Source of the DNA: CBDDLD01 sp965230605
GTDB lineage: Bacteria > Bacteroidota > Bacteroidia > Flavobacteriales > Flavobacteriaceae
NCBI GenBank assembly: GCA_965230605.1
Contig: CBDDLD010000004.1
Coordinates: forward strand, 1,240,001 to 1,304,000
Direction: 5' to 3'
DNA: 64,000 nt
Numbering within the stretch: position 1 is the first letter of the stretch; the number at the start of each line of letters is the position of its first letter. A program made the position numbers and the translations under genes. This document shows positions 24,606-33,585 of this stretch, piece by piece. Under the pieces are notes generated by a model. That model ran no database searches. It saw nothing but the letters and a program-made list of their open reading frames with translations, and was not told where the DNA came from.

Positions 24606-27128
24606 TTAATCGTTTAGTTTTTTGTTTAGGTCGATATTTTCTTTTCCTGCAGAAAGGAGATTGGTAAATAATCGATAAGCTCCGGGAACACCAGCCGGGA
24701 ATTCTCTGAAGAAACTGAGTCCAGTATAGATATAATTCCCTTTACCATATTTAGCAATAAGAAGACTGCCTTCTTTTGGTGTTTCACCTTTATCATTTAA
24801 AGACAATAGGGGTGTGAATTCTTCTGCCCACTGTCCGGGAAAATATAAGCCACGTTCTTGTACCCAACCTTCGAAATCTTTTGCTGTGATCTTATTCGGA
24901 AAGTTTAATAGTGGATGATCAGTATTTAATAAACGTACTTCAGCATGCTCATCGGTAACTCTGGCTCTCGAAAGCTGTAAGTTATAAGGAGCTAACTGAT
25001 CTACTTTCAAGCGTCTGTTAGTGTTGTACTGGACAATCAGGTTTCCACCTTCTTTGACATAGTCTAGCAAATACTTTTGTTTAAACTTAAGGGCATCCAC
25101 CACATTATAGGCTCTAATACCAACGACGATAGCATCAAAATCACTGAGATTGTCAGAAGATATATTTTCAGGATCAATAATCGTCACATTGTATCCAATT
25201 TGTCTTAGGCTTTCAGGGATCACATCTCCGGCACCTTGAATGTATCCAATATTGTCTCCACGTTTAGAGATATCCAAACGCACTATTTTACTTTCGCTTG
25301 GCAGTAACACGGTTTGGAAAGGAATATGACCATAATTGATCTCTATAAGCTTTCTGGTGTAGGTATTGCCATTTACCGTAACCATTGGCGTAATATAGCC
25401 TTCACTTTGTCCTTTAGGTGGAATGACTGTAAATACTACTTTTTGAATATCACCTTTATTTTTGATCTCTACAGATTGTGACTCCGGATACACATTCCAG
25501 TCCTGAGGATAAGCCAGTTTTACACTTCCTGTAACATTATCTTTACCGGCTTTAACAACAACTTCTATTTCTTTCTGCTGATCGGTATCAAAAATGTAAA
25601 CATCATTGGCAATCGATGCTGAAGCTTCAGGAACAATTTCAAAAGGTTTATACAATTCACCTTTATCGGGCTCTGAATAGCGATATACGATCGGTTTCGT
25701 TATGGTGATATTCTCATTGCCGGCAGATAGGTTAAAACTTACATTTAAAGCCCTTGGTGTTTCCGGTAGGCCAATAAGCTCTTGCTGATCCACCTTATAC
25801 ATACCCAATGACCCTTTTTGGTCTAACCAATAGGGTGTGCTGTAATTCACCTTTGAGTTTATGTTGAAATCTTCTTCAAAGAACTGTCTTTTATTATTGA
25901 CTAATGATACATTCTTGTTAACTTGTTTACCATTAGAAAATGTGATACTATTTAGAATGATCTCCTGGTTACTTCTATTTAGAGCTTCAATATTGAGCTT
26001 TATGTTCTCACCTGAAGTCGCATAAGAAGAACGTGCTGATGCTTCTAAATACAATCCTGTGCAAGCTTCAATTATAGCAATAAGTTCTTTAGACTTGATA
26101 GCTTTCCAGTGTTCGTCTTTAATATTTTGTAACAGTGTATAGGCTTTCATTAATTCTGGTAGGTGATAAGCCGGGTCTCTAAAATTGAAATTTTTCTCAA
26201 CAGCATTTAGAATATCACCGATAGCTTTTCCACCTTCAACTCGGTTCCATGATGTATCGATACCTGCAAATACATCATTACTGCCATCCAGAGGGTCGCC
26301 TTTTAAGAATTCTATATACTCCTCTTGTGAACCTCTTTGGGATAAGCGCCCAAAGCCCTGACACAAGTGTTGACTACTAGCTAAGGAAGCTATTTCGTTA
26401 TTTGAGAGACCTCTTGACGGGTAATACACACCAATATCAAACTTAAGCATGTTGCTTTTATCAGCTTTTTCAAAATTCGCTCTACTTCCATAGAACCACC
26501 AGCCTGTATTGAAGAAAATACGCTTAGGTTGCCATACTTTAGTATAGGCCAACTGATCAGGATAGATATTTGGGTCATTCGTAAGATCGAAAGCTTCTAA
26601 ACTTAACATGGCAGATGCTGTATGATGGCCGTGTGTTGTCCCCGGTGTTCTATGATCGAAGCGATTAATGATGACATCCGGTTTAAATTTTCTAATGGCC
26701 CAAACCACATCACTGAGTACCATGTCTTTATCCCAGATACTCATGGTTTCATCCGGATGCTTTGAAAATCCGAAATCGTTTGCTCTTGTAAATTGTTGTT
26801 CACCGCCATCTACACCTCTGGCAGCCAGTAGTTCTTGCGTTCTAATAACACCTAATAACTCTCGTATTTCGGGCCCAATAAGATTTTGACCGCCATCACC
26901 CCGGGTCAAAGAAAGGTAAGCTGTTCTTGCTTTGGCCTTATTAGCCATGTACGCAATTAAGCGGGTATTTTCATCATCTGGGTGCGCCGCTACATAAAGC
27001 ACAGTACCGAGTACATTAAGCTTTTCAATGGCTCCATAAATTTCTGAAGCATTTAATTTTTTTGGCTGTTGTGCATTGAGGATAAAAACAGTACTTAAGA
27101 GCAGGAAGAGAACTTGTTTTTTGACCAT
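24606..27128 (-). CDS. Secreted PIG-L (LmbE) family deacetylase with C-terminal GATase-like domain
   Basis: 840 aa with an N-terminal signal peptide ending near NAQQ. The PIG-L zinc motif VAAHPDDENTRLIAYMAN is near residues 46-63, with further ligands in HRTPGTTHGHHTAS near 158. The middle looks like beta-sandwich domains, and the C-terminal ~200 residues (DFDAIVVGIRAYNVVDAL, GGNLIVQYNTNRRL) resemble a ThuA/glutamine-amidotransferase-like fold. It likely deacetylates an N-acetyl sugar outside the cytoplasm. It pairs with the sodium symporter. Confidence 0.88.
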   Translation of the reverse strand: MVKKQVLFLLLSTVFILNAQQPKKLNASEIYGAIEKLNVLGTVLYVAAHPDDENTRLIAYMANKAKARTAYLSLTRGDGGQNLIGPEIRELLGVIRTQELLAARGVDGGEQQFTRANDFGFSKHPDETMSIWDKDMVLSDVVWAIRKFKPDVIINRFDHRTPGTTHGHHTASAMLSLEAFDLTNDPNIYPDQLAYTKVWQPKRIFFNTGWWFYGSRANFEKADKSNMLKFDIGVYYPSRGLSNNEIASLASSQHLCQGFGRLSQRGSQEEYIEFLKGDPLDGSNDVFAGIDTSWNRVEGGKAIGDILNAVEKNFNFRDPAYHLPELMKAYTLLQNIKDEHWKAIKSKELIAIIEACTGLYLEASARSSYATSGENIKLNIEALNRSNQEIILNSITFSNGKQVNKNVSLVNNKRQFFEEDFNINSKVNYSTPYWLDQKGSLGMYKVDQQELIGLPETPRALNVSFNLSAGNENITITKPIVYRYSEPDKGELYKPFEIVPEASASIANDVYIFDTDQQKEIEVVVKAGKDNVTGSVKLAYPQDWNVYPESQSVEIKNKGDIQKVVFTVIPPKGQSEGYITPMVTVNGNTYTRKLIEINYGHIPFQTVLLPSESKIVRLDISKRGDNIGYIQGAGDVIPESLRQIGYNVTIIDPENISSDNLSDFDAIVVGIRAYNVVDALKFKQKYLLDYVKEGGNLIVQYNTNRRLKVDQLAPYNLQLSRARVTDEHAEVRLLNTDHPLLNFPNKITAKDFEGWVQERGLYFPGQWAEEFTPLLSLNDKGETPKEGSLLIAKYGKGNYIYTGLSFFREFPAGVPGAYRLFTNLLSAGKENIDLNKKLND

Positions 27129-27233
27129 GGGATAATTAGTTAGTTACGCTCAAATATATAAAAGTTAAGAGCCCGCATTATGGGTTTTAAAGTTTATTTA
27201 ACGTTAGTTAAGTGCTAATTAACATACCTGATC

Positions 27234-27773
27234 TTAGTACCCTAATTTATCGTCCCCACTTAAGGCATCTTTCTGGATGAGCGTCACAGCTTTTTGTAAA
27301 ATAAGATTGTTTGGATAAGTAATAAGATCCCCATTATCAAGCCTTAGGTGTAATTGGAAGGCTCTAATGTCTTCAATAATGCCTTCTACTGGATAGTCTT
27401 TATCGTGAATTTTTATTTTATCGCCCACTTTATAAGGGAATGAAAAGAACATGATGACCCCTGAAGTGACATTACTTAAAATAGACCATATGGCAAAGAG
27501 TGCAATGCCTATAACGGCAAAGACCGATGAAAACACTAAAGAGATATCTTCAAAGTGAGCACCAAGTATAAAAGCCTCTATTAATAAGGCATTTAAGAAT
27601 AAAGTCACTGTAGCATAACGCCCGATAAGAATAGCACGTTTTTCTGTGGTTCCACTTTTCCTTCCAATGCGCTTCACAATGAAAACGATAATAAATCTAA
27701 TGACCAGTAATGCTCCTAGTAATATTAATGAGTTGATAATCTCATTTTGGTAGGTTGAAAAGAATGTATCCAT
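27234..27773 (-). CDS. Small MscS family mechanosensitive channel
   Basis: 179 aa, with three membrane helices and a short MscS beta domain. NVTSGVIMFFSFPYKVGDKIKI near residue 100 (core GVIMFFSFPYKVGD) is the TM3-beta junction, and FQLHLRLDNGDLITYPNNLI near 140 is the beta domain motif. The C-terminal cytosolic cage of E. coli MscS is absent, giving a minimal channel. It likely releases osmolytes on down-shock. Monocistronic. Confidence 0.88.
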   Translation of the reverse strand: MDTFFSTYQNEIINSLILLGALLVIRFIIVFIVKRIGRKSGTTEKRAILIGRYATVTLFLNALLIEAFILGAHFEDISLVFSSVFAVIGIALFAIWSILSNVTSGVIMFFSFPYKVGDKIKIHDKDYPVEGIIEDIRAFQLHLRLDNGDLITYPNNLILQKAVTLIQKDALSGDDKLGY

Positions 27774-27837
27774 GCCTTGTCATTTGCTAGATACAAAGAT
27801 ATGAAGTATAAGCCTGAAATTAGTTGAAAAATGATAG

Positions 27838-28281
27838 TTATAAATTAACCTTTTTGTGGTGAAATAATGATCGTGTAATGTTTACCATGAATAGTATTTG
27901 GGCAATAGCTAGTACAATTATTACTACTGTTAAGATTATAGCTTGATTAGAGGTATCATCAAAAAGAGGAAAATCTGAATTTTTTGTCGTTGAAAACAGG
28001 GAAGATAAGAACCCAACTATTAAGCTACCAATGCTCAGAATGATGTGAGTTAAAGTCAGTTTTTTCGAAAGTGAACGATTCAGTTTCAGCAAAAGCCAAT
28101 ACACTAATCCGATAATAATCAATAGAGAAGAAGCTAAAACACCTATGTGATAATTTGATATAACATAATAGGTGTCATAATTATTTATATCAGTAGATCC
28201 GTCTGAAGATTGAGTCATAAAGAATGATATGAAACCGCATAGGAAAAACAATAAATAGGGTTTATTTATTATTAATTTCAT
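27838..28281 (-). CDS. Small membrane protein resembling part of heme-copper oxidase subunit I
   Basis: 147 aa from the second ATG, with four predicted membrane helices. The segment NNYDTYYVISNYHIGVLASS, about 34-53, resembles the DTYYVVAHFHYV helix of cytochrome oxidase subunit I. Only that helix is shared, and the copper and heme ligands of the full enzyme are missing. It may be an assembly or stray domain protein; the function is unknown. It lies 17 bp downstream of a lipoprotein gene. Confidence 0.6.
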   Translation of the reverse strand: MKLIINKPYLLFFLCGFISFFMTQSSDGSTDINNYDTYYVISNYHIGVLASSLLIIIGLVYWLLLKLNRSLSKKLTLTHIILSIGSLIVGFLSSLFSTTKNSDFPLFDDTSNQAIILTVVIIVLAIAQILFMVNITRSLFHHKKVNL

Positions 28282-28298
28282 TATCAAAATTTATTTGA

Positions 28299-29240
28299 TT
28301 ACTGCAGCTTTAATTCAGCTCTTAGCGCTTCATCAGCATTGCTGTTTTTTCCCCAATAGGCTGAACGGATAGACTCTAGGCGTGTCGCTTTTGTAGTAAG
28401 CGTTTTAGCATTAGGTCCAAAGCCACTTTTAAACTGTTCTTCCCAGCCCGAAATATCATAAGGGAAATTTGAGTTAAAATTAATCTTCAGTGTTCTGTTA
28501 AGTTCAGGATAACTGATCTCATAAACACCATCACTCAACGTAGCTGTAGCTTTATAAGCTTTAATTTTCACATGTCTAAATCGAATATATTCTAAAGATG
28601 GAATAACCTCAATATCACCCGTAGGTAAAGAACTGGGGTTTATACGTAATTGATTCCATAATTCATTTTCGGTAATGGCTTTATCTAAAGTCAAATTCTG
28701 ATCCGCTTCACCTTGAAAATAGGAGTGCGATGTAATTTCAAATTGCGCTCTGTTGTTTAATTGCGTGTATACATGACCACACCATTCTTGCATAGACGAA
28801 GATACCTTAATCGCATGCTGATTATTAGCTACCGGAAAAAAGGTACTTTGCATTATAGAGTATGGATATATACCTGTATTAAAGTTTTTAGTAGCGTTCA
28901 GTTTTAGTACAGAAATATTCTTAGAGCTTCTCGCATCTGCTTTTACTTGTACATCCGGTAAAAAGTCCTCTGTTACGAAGACTAATACAGCTTTTCCATT
29001 GCGGATTTCACCATAGCGAGCCTGCTCTAATTGGTAGGATGTAATTTCTGCAGTACCATTATACCAATAGTCGTTAAATTCCTTTGAAAGTGTAGCCTCG
29101 GGTTTTGTTGCTTCAGGGATTTCAGTTTCAGTTATGGCTAAAGTATCTGCTTTAGTGTCTTTGTTTTCACAAGATGTAATCACCACTAATAGGGTAAGAA
29201 TGATCAGGAAATATAGAATGGGCTTTATAGAACGGTCCAT
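28299..29240 (-). CDS. Lipoprotein of unknown function, next to maf
   Basis: 313 aa. Signal peptide LYFLIILTLLVVITSC with a lipobox cysteine near residue 24, then an acidic linker and a globular domain (FNDYWYNGTAEITSYQLEQA, core WYNGTAEITSY). It is a Bacteroidota family that sometimes carries a carried-over 'septum formation inhibitor Maf' name because of its neighbour; no Maf motif is present. It is probably anchored in the outer or inner membrane. It sits 32 bp after maf. Confidence 0.78.
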   Translation of the reverse strand: MDRSIKPILYFLIILTLLVVITSCENKDTKADTLAITETEIPEATKPEATLSKEFNDYWYNGTAEITSYQLEQARYGEIRNGKAVLVFVTEDFLPDVQVKADARSSKNISVLKLNATKNFNTGIYPYSIMQSTFFPVANNQHAIKVSSSMQEWCGHVYTQLNNRAQFEITSHSYFQGEADQNLTLDKAITENELWNQLRINPSSLPTGDIEVIPSLEYIRFRHVKIKAYKATATLSDGVYEISYPELNRTLKINFNSNFPYDISGWEEQFKSGFGPNAKTLTTKATRLESIRSAYWGKNSNADEALRAELKLQ

Positions 29241-29272
29241 GATGGTTATTTTTGGACCATAAATTTACGAAG

Positions 29273-29866
29273 CTAATTACCTTCTACAAAGATTTTTAAC
29301 GTTTCATATAGGAGATGTGTGGGTAATCCTACAACATTATTATAACTCCCTTTGATTTCCGAAATAACCACAGTGCCAATCCATTCTTGAATACCATAAG
29401 CGCCAGCTTTATCTAGTGGTTTGTAATTATCTATATAGTACCAAATTTCTTCATCTGTCAAGGACTTAAAGGTCACCTGAGTGGTACTGTTTACAACCGT
29501 TTGTTTGTTTGCAGTAGTAAAGCATATAGAGGTGATGACATCATGCGTATCATCACACAACGATCGTATCATAGTGTAAGCTTCATCATTGTCTTTGGGT
29601 TTGCCTAAGGCTTTATTCCTGTGCCAGACAATGGTATCACTTGTTACCAATATCTCTTTTGGTAAAAGTTCATCTTTAAAAGGTTCTGCTTTCAGTTTTG
29701 CTAGGTAATCGGTGATCTCTTTATCGACTAAATTTTCAGGATAGATTTCTTCAACAGGTTTTAATCGGATTTCAAAATCTAAACCTAGAGCTTTAAAAAA
29801 AGCATGGCGCCTCGGCGAACCTGAGGCTAGAATAATATGATAAGGCTTTAGAAGATTACTTAACAT
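29273..29866 (-). CDS. maf: Maf family nucleotide pyrophosphatase
   Basis: 197 aa. The Maf signature IILASGSPRRHAFFKALGLD is near residues 12-31, and ILVTSDTIVWHRNKALGKP is near 80. Enzymes of this family hydrolyse dTTP, UTP or modified nucleotides and limit their use in DNA or RNA; some restrain septation. Start and stop are tightly coupled to the UbiA gene, with a 1-nt overlap. Confidence 0.93.
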   Translation of the reverse strand: MLSNLLKPYHIILASGSPRRHAFFKALGLDFEIRLKPVEEIYPENLVDKEITDYLAKLKAEPFKDELLPKEILVTSDTIVWHRNKALGKPKDNDEAYTMIRSLCDDTHDVITSICFTTANKQTVVNSTTQVTFKSLTDEEIWYYIDNYKPLDKAGAYGIQEWIGTVVISEIKGSYNNVVGLPTHLLYETLKIFVEGN

Positions 29867-30792
29867 TATAACAAAATATATTTATAGAGTAGTAGTGATA
29901 GGATTCCCGTGACCATAACAAGCTTTAATACCATGCTAATATGCTTATAGTGAGATTTATGTTCGGCACTATACGTTTTAATAGCTACGTAGAGCAGAGG
30001 TGCGATGACGAGTGCTAAAAAATACCCCACGGCTAAGGTCTGCTTAAATAAATAAGTCACCACATAATAGACCACATTGACCAGGATAATGATTGCGAAA
30101 ACAAAAGCAATTTTAGTAGCGCGATCTCTACCCAAAACGATAGGTAAGGTTCTCATTCCGGCCTTATGGTCACCGTCAATATCTTCAATGTCTTTGATGA
30201 GCTCTCGTAAGAGATTAATTAAGAACGCAAATATGGCGTAGTCTCTAATGATCTCCAGAAAGGCAATTTGAATGTCTCTGTTTTCAGGAGTGAGTACAGG
30301 TAGTAGTTCAAACACACCAATGACGAGAATGCTCATAGCGACTACTGCTGAGATCACAATATTACCAACCAGTGTAATTTGCTTTAGATACGAGGAGTAG
30401 ATATATAATGCTGCAGAAATAATAATAAAGATAATGGCAAACGGATTCTTACCAATGGAGTTGGATAAATAGAATCCAAGCCCAACACCTATCACATTTA
30501 GAATAATAAAGAGATTAAAAGCCAGCTTTTCAGAGACGCCTTTACCAATGATCATTTTATCCGGTTTATTTACGGTGTCGGTTTCAATATCGTACAGGTC
30601 ATTAATAATATTACCGGCAGCCGCAATACAGAGTGTAGCTACAACCAAAATACTGAATCCAAGTGTACTAAGTGTAATGGTAACCCCATGCGACACAATA
30701 AAAGGGTCTAAAAGCGCATACTTAATAAGGCATTGAACTAGCGCAATAATGATGAGGTTTTTCCAGCGGATAAGATTTAAAATAGGGATCAT
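29866..30792 (-). CDS. UbiA family prenyltransferase (geranylgeranylglycerol-phosphate type)
   Basis: 308 aa with 8-9 membrane helices. The two aspartate motifs are NDLYDIETDTVNKPDK near residue 64 and DIEDIDGDHKAGMRTLP near 198. In Bacteroidota this group is annotated as geranylgeranylglycerol-phosphate geranylgeranyltransferase; other prenyl transfer roles (quinone, heme) are possible. It is placed between kdsC and maf in an operon of unrelated functions. Confidence 0.82.
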   Translation of the reverse strand: MIPILNLIRWKNLIIIALVQCLIKYALLDPFIVSHGVTITLSTLGFSILVVATLCIAAAGNIINDLYDIETDTVNKPDKMIIGKGVSEKLAFNLFIILNVIGVGLGFYLSNSIGKNPFAIIFIIISAALYIYSSYLKQITLVGNIVISAVVAMSILVIGVFELLPVLTPENRDIQIAFLEIIRDYAIFAFLINLLRELIKDIEDIDGDHKAGMRTLPIVLGRDRATKIAFVFAIIILVNVVYYVVTYLFKQTLAVGYFLALVIAPLLYVAIKTYSAEHKSHYKHISMVLKLVMVTGILSLLLYKYILL

Positions 30793-30838
30793 TTAAATGG
30801 GTCAGATAAGTTAGTTGAGTCGTGTGATTTAAAAATCG

Positions 30839-31369
30839 TTAATCGTATTTGGCATCAAAGTTTCCATTCCATTTGCCCTGTACTTTGAGCACCTGTTCTA
30901 TAATATCTCTAACGCAGCCTTTGCCACCATTCTTATGTGATATGTATTTGGAGATGGCTTTTATTTCCGGAGCAGCATCTTGCGGGCAGCATGGAAGTCC
31001 TACCATCTGCATTACCGGGAAATCAGGAATATCATCTCCCATATAGATAGCCTGTTCGGGTTTAATATTATAGATATCTAGGTATTCATCCAATTGTTCT
31101 GTTTTATGATGAGCACCCAGATAAACATCGGTAATACCAAGACCTTGCAGGCGTTTGCGTACACCTTCATTAGAGCCTCCGGAAATGATACAGACATTAA
31201 ATCCGGCATCAACCGCAGTTTTCATTGCAAACCCATCTTTAATATTCATGGTACGCAATAGTTCACCCTCAGTGGTTAAAGTTACCGTACCATCTGTGAG
31301 TACACCATCAACGTCAAAAATGAATGTGGTAATATGTTCTAAGTATTCTTTATAGCTCTTATCGTCCAT
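30839..31369 (-). CDS. kdsC: KdsC-type HAD phosphatase (KDO-8-phosphate phosphatase)
   Basis: 176 aa, the cap-less HAD type. Motif I FIFDVDGVLTDGTV is near residue 17, motif II CIISGGSNEG near 56 and motif IV YMGDDIPDFPVM near 108. It removes phosphate from KDO-8-P for lipopolysaccharide inner core synthesis. The start overlaps the DUF2520 gene by 11 nt. Some family members act on other sugar phosphates. Confidence 0.9.
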   Translation of the reverse strand: MDDKSYKEYLEHITTFIFDVDGVLTDGTVTLTTEGELLRTMNIKDGFAMKTAVDAGFNVCIISGGSNEGVRKRLQGLGITDVYLGAHHKTEQLDEYLDIYNIKPEQAIYMGDDIPDFPVMQMVGLPCCPQDAAPEIKAISKYISHKNGGKGCVRDIIEQVLKVQGKWNGNFDAKYD

Positions 31370-32117
31370 GCGTTTTTTGTATAGAAGCAGTTAGTAGTTC
31401 GTATATGGCTTTATGATCTTCGTTCTCTAGTTGTTTGAGATGTCGCTTTATGGTTTTTTTATCGTTGCGCTTTGCAGGTCCGGTCTGTGCCATGTAGGGT
31501 GACATGTCCTGTACCTTTTTTGCTGTCTCTAAAATTAAAGGTTTTAAGATATCAAAATTTATGCTTTTGGCATCACTAATTTCGTGTGCTACACGATATA
31601 ATTGATTGGTGAAATTATTAATGTAGACAGCAGACAAATGTAAGGTCTGTCGTTGTTCCGTATTAATTTTATAGAACGGACTACCAATGGCTTGTGCTAG
31701 GTCTTTTAATACTTGGAGGTCTTTTTTGTCGATGGTTTCCACACAAATAGGAACATTTTTAAAATCGATATTGGCCTCTTTCGAAAAGGTCTGTAAAGGG
31801 TAGAAGACACCTCGGCGATGCTTTTTATCTGTATCATGAATACTGGCACTTCCTGAGGTATGAATCACCAATCGATCTTGAAAATTAAGCTGCTTAGAGA
31901 GTTCCGAAATAGCATCATCGCTCACCGCCATGATATAAGCATCCGCATCTTCCAAAGTGTTTAGGTCGTCTGTAACAGGGACTTGATGACTGTATGGCAT
32001 AACAGCACTCAAAGTACGGTTGTACCATTGCTTTACGACAATTTGATCTGAATCGGAGAATGCTTTGTATAAATGTGTCGCTACATTTCCTGCCCCAAGT
32101 AATACGACTGAAATCAT
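31359..32117 (-). CDS. Rossmann-fold and DUF2520 domain protein
   Basis: 252 aa. The N-terminal NAD(P)-binding motif VVLLGAGNVATHLYKAF is at residues 4-20. A Rossmann domain runs to about 120 and a helical DUF2520 domain to the end (TLHLSAVYINNFTNQLYRVA near 155). It is related to ProC/6-phosphogluconate dehydrogenase-like folds; the substrate is unknown. It overlaps kdsC and is conserved beside it in Bacteroidota. Confidence 0.88.
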   Translation of the reverse strand: MISVVLLGAGNVATHLYKAFSDSDQIVVKQWYNRTLSAVMPYSHQVPVTDDLNTLEDADAYIMAVSDDAISELSKQLNFQDRLVIHTSGSASIHDTDKKHRRGVFYPLQTFSKEANIDFKNVPICVETIDKKDLQVLKDLAQAIGSPFYKINTEQRQTLHLSAVYINNFTNQLYRVAHEISDAKSINFDILKPLILETAKKVQDMSPYMAQTGPAKRNDKKTIKRHLKQLENEDHKAIYELLTASIQKTHGR

Positions 32118-32136
32118 GTTGCTAAAATAGGGATAT

Positions 32137-32724
32137 TTAGAGATATACTTTTCGGTCTTTAATAGATAATTTTTGATCCTTCTCTAATTTCTTAACCGCT
32201 CGTATCACGGTTTCTACACGTAACCCGGTAAGTTCAGAAATTTGCTGACGTGTCAAATCCACTTCATATAGGGAAGTACTCTTTGAGGTCTGCTTCAGAT
32301 AATTTAAAAGGGTTAAAATGCGATGCTCTGGGGGGTGAATAGAGATCTCTTTCAATGTAGTGGCCTTATACATCATACGTTTCGAGATGACCTGAGTAAT
32401 ATTCAAGTGAATATCAGGATGCATTCTCAAGAGGTCGAAAAATGCTGCTTTAGGGAGTACATAAATGCTAGTGTCTTCTGTGCATACTGTAGTCGCCGGA
32501 TAATCAAACTCACCGATCAACGGAGGTTCTCCAAATGAGTTTCCGGATTCAAAGAACCCTTGTGTAAACTCCTTACCATCCTCAGTCAAATTATAGGCTT
32601 TTACTTTCCCGGATTTGATCTGAAAATAGAATTTAGCCGCTGATCCTTCCGTAAAAATAACAGCATCCTTCACATACGATTTGACCGTGGCATTATGGGC
32701 TTCAAGAATTTCGACAGGAATCAT
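32137..32724 (-). CDS. Crp/Fnr family transcriptional regulator
   Basis: 195 aa. The cyclic-nucleotide-binding fold spans about 1-120 (FYFQIKSGKVKAYNLTEDGK, FGEPPLIGEFDYPATTV, cores SGKVKAYNL and FGEPPLIGE), and the winged helix is near 150-190 with TRQQISELTGLRVETVIRAV. No cysteine cluster for an Fe-S centre is seen, so it is not a classical FNR. It is divergent from a membrane protein, truncated hemoglobin and ccsBA genes, so it may regulate respiration-related genes (inference). Confidence 0.9.
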   Translation of the reverse strand: MIPVEILEAHNATVKSYVKDAVIFTEGSAAKFYFQIKSGKVKAYNLTEDGKEFTQGFFESGNSFGEPPLIGEFDYPATTVCTEDTSIYVLPKAAFFDLLRMHPDIHLNITQVISKRMMYKATTLKEISIHPPEHRILTLLNYLKQTSKSTSLYEVDLTRQQISELTGLRVETVIRAVKKLEKDQKLSIKDRKVYL

Positions 32725-32799
32725 GTCTATATGATTTGAATCATAAAAAAGTAAAGGTAATCTTAAGAATTTTGAATCACTAATTAAACATAAATAATT

Positions 32800-33081
32800 A
32801 TGGAAATCTATAATCGTTTACTCAGGGATTTCAAGAAGAATTACTTCATCTATATTCCTCTTAGCATTATTCTTCAGAGCTGTATAGGATCAGTATCTGT
32901 ATTTTACATGTCGCAAACTCCTACGAATGCTAGTTTTATATTCAGTTTAGCTTTATGTACTATTGTTTGTATGGCTTATAATGCATCTGTACTGGCTCAA
33001 TTAAAATACAAGATCACGTTTAATTTATTACTCTTGAGTCTTGTGGTAAATATAATTGTCATCACTGCGTATTTGTTGTAA
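32800..33081 (+). CDS. Small membrane protein, function unknown
   Basis: 93 aa with three hydrophobic helices (IYIPLSIILQSCIGSVSVFY, ASFIFSLALCTIVCMAY and LLLLSLVVNIIVITAYLL). No known family recognised. It precedes the truncated hemoglobin by 21 bp on the same strand and is divergent from the Crp/Fnr regulator, so it may belong to the same response. Confidence 0.7.
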   Translation: MEIYNRLLRDFKKNYFIYIPLSIILQSCIGSVSVFYMSQTPTNASFIFSLALCTIVCMAYNASVLAQLKYKITFNLLLLSLVVNIIVITAYLL

Positions 33082-33102
33082 AGGAATTTATAAATTAGTT
33101 GC

Positions 33103-33498
33103 ATGCAGAAATCCGATTTAAAGACCAGAGCCGATGTCTATTTACTGGTGTCTTCCTTTTACAAAAAGGTGAGGGTCGATGAGGTTTTGGGGCCATTCTT
33201 TAACGATACTATAGAGGATTGGGATGAACATTTAGAGCGCCTTACCACATTCTGGGAATCTAGCCTGTTCCTGAAAACCCGATATACAGGGAACCCCTTA
33301 GAAGCCCATGTAAAGGTAGACGCACAACACAATAATGCCATCACCGACCTGCATTTTGGATTATGGTTAAATCTGTGGTACCAAACCATAGATGAATTGT
33401 TTACAGGTGATTATGCAGAGAATGCCAAACGAAGGGCCAGAAAAATGGGAACCTTCTTGTATTTGAAGATTTTTGAAGCCCGGACCAAAAAGAAATAA
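33103..33498 (+). CDS. Group III truncated hemoglobin
   Basis: 131 aa, the length of 2-on-2 globins. Family features include VSSFYKKVRVDEVLGPFF near residue 17, WDEHLERLTTFWESSLF near 40 and the likely proximal heme ligand His76 in DAQHNNAITDLHF. It binds heme and O2 or NO in the cytosol. It lies 20 bp after a small membrane protein and just before the cytochrome c assembly gene. Confidence 0.92.
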   Translation: MQKSDLKTRADVYLLVSSFYKKVRVDEVLGPFFNDTIEDWDEHLERLTTFWESSLFLKTRYTGNPLEAHVKVDAQHNNAITDLHFGLWLNLWYQTIDELFTGDYAENAKRRARKMGTFLYLKIFEARTKKK

Positions 33499-33550
33499 GT
33501 TTAACATTATTTGAAGCTATATGGGCTATACTAAAATGATGAAAAAGCCT

Positions 33551-33558
33551 TATCTTTG
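33551..33558 (+). promoter_or_regulatory. TATCTTTG promoter element before ccsBA
   Basis: Exact TAnnTTTG match, 27 nt before the ATG at 33586. The TTG inside it is a false start codon for a longer frame. Confidence 0.6.
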
Positions 33559-33585
33559 CGCGAGCTTAAATCAAGCCTTTTAGCT

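Noticed and set aside
28299..29240. Naming the lipoprotein 'septum formation inhibitor Maf'
   Set aside because: It has no Maf motif; the true Maf gene is the next one at 29273-29866.
33556..33585. TTG start for CcsBA at 33556
   Set aside because: Same reason: the TTG belongs to a promoter element; the ATG at 33586 fits the family N-terminus.
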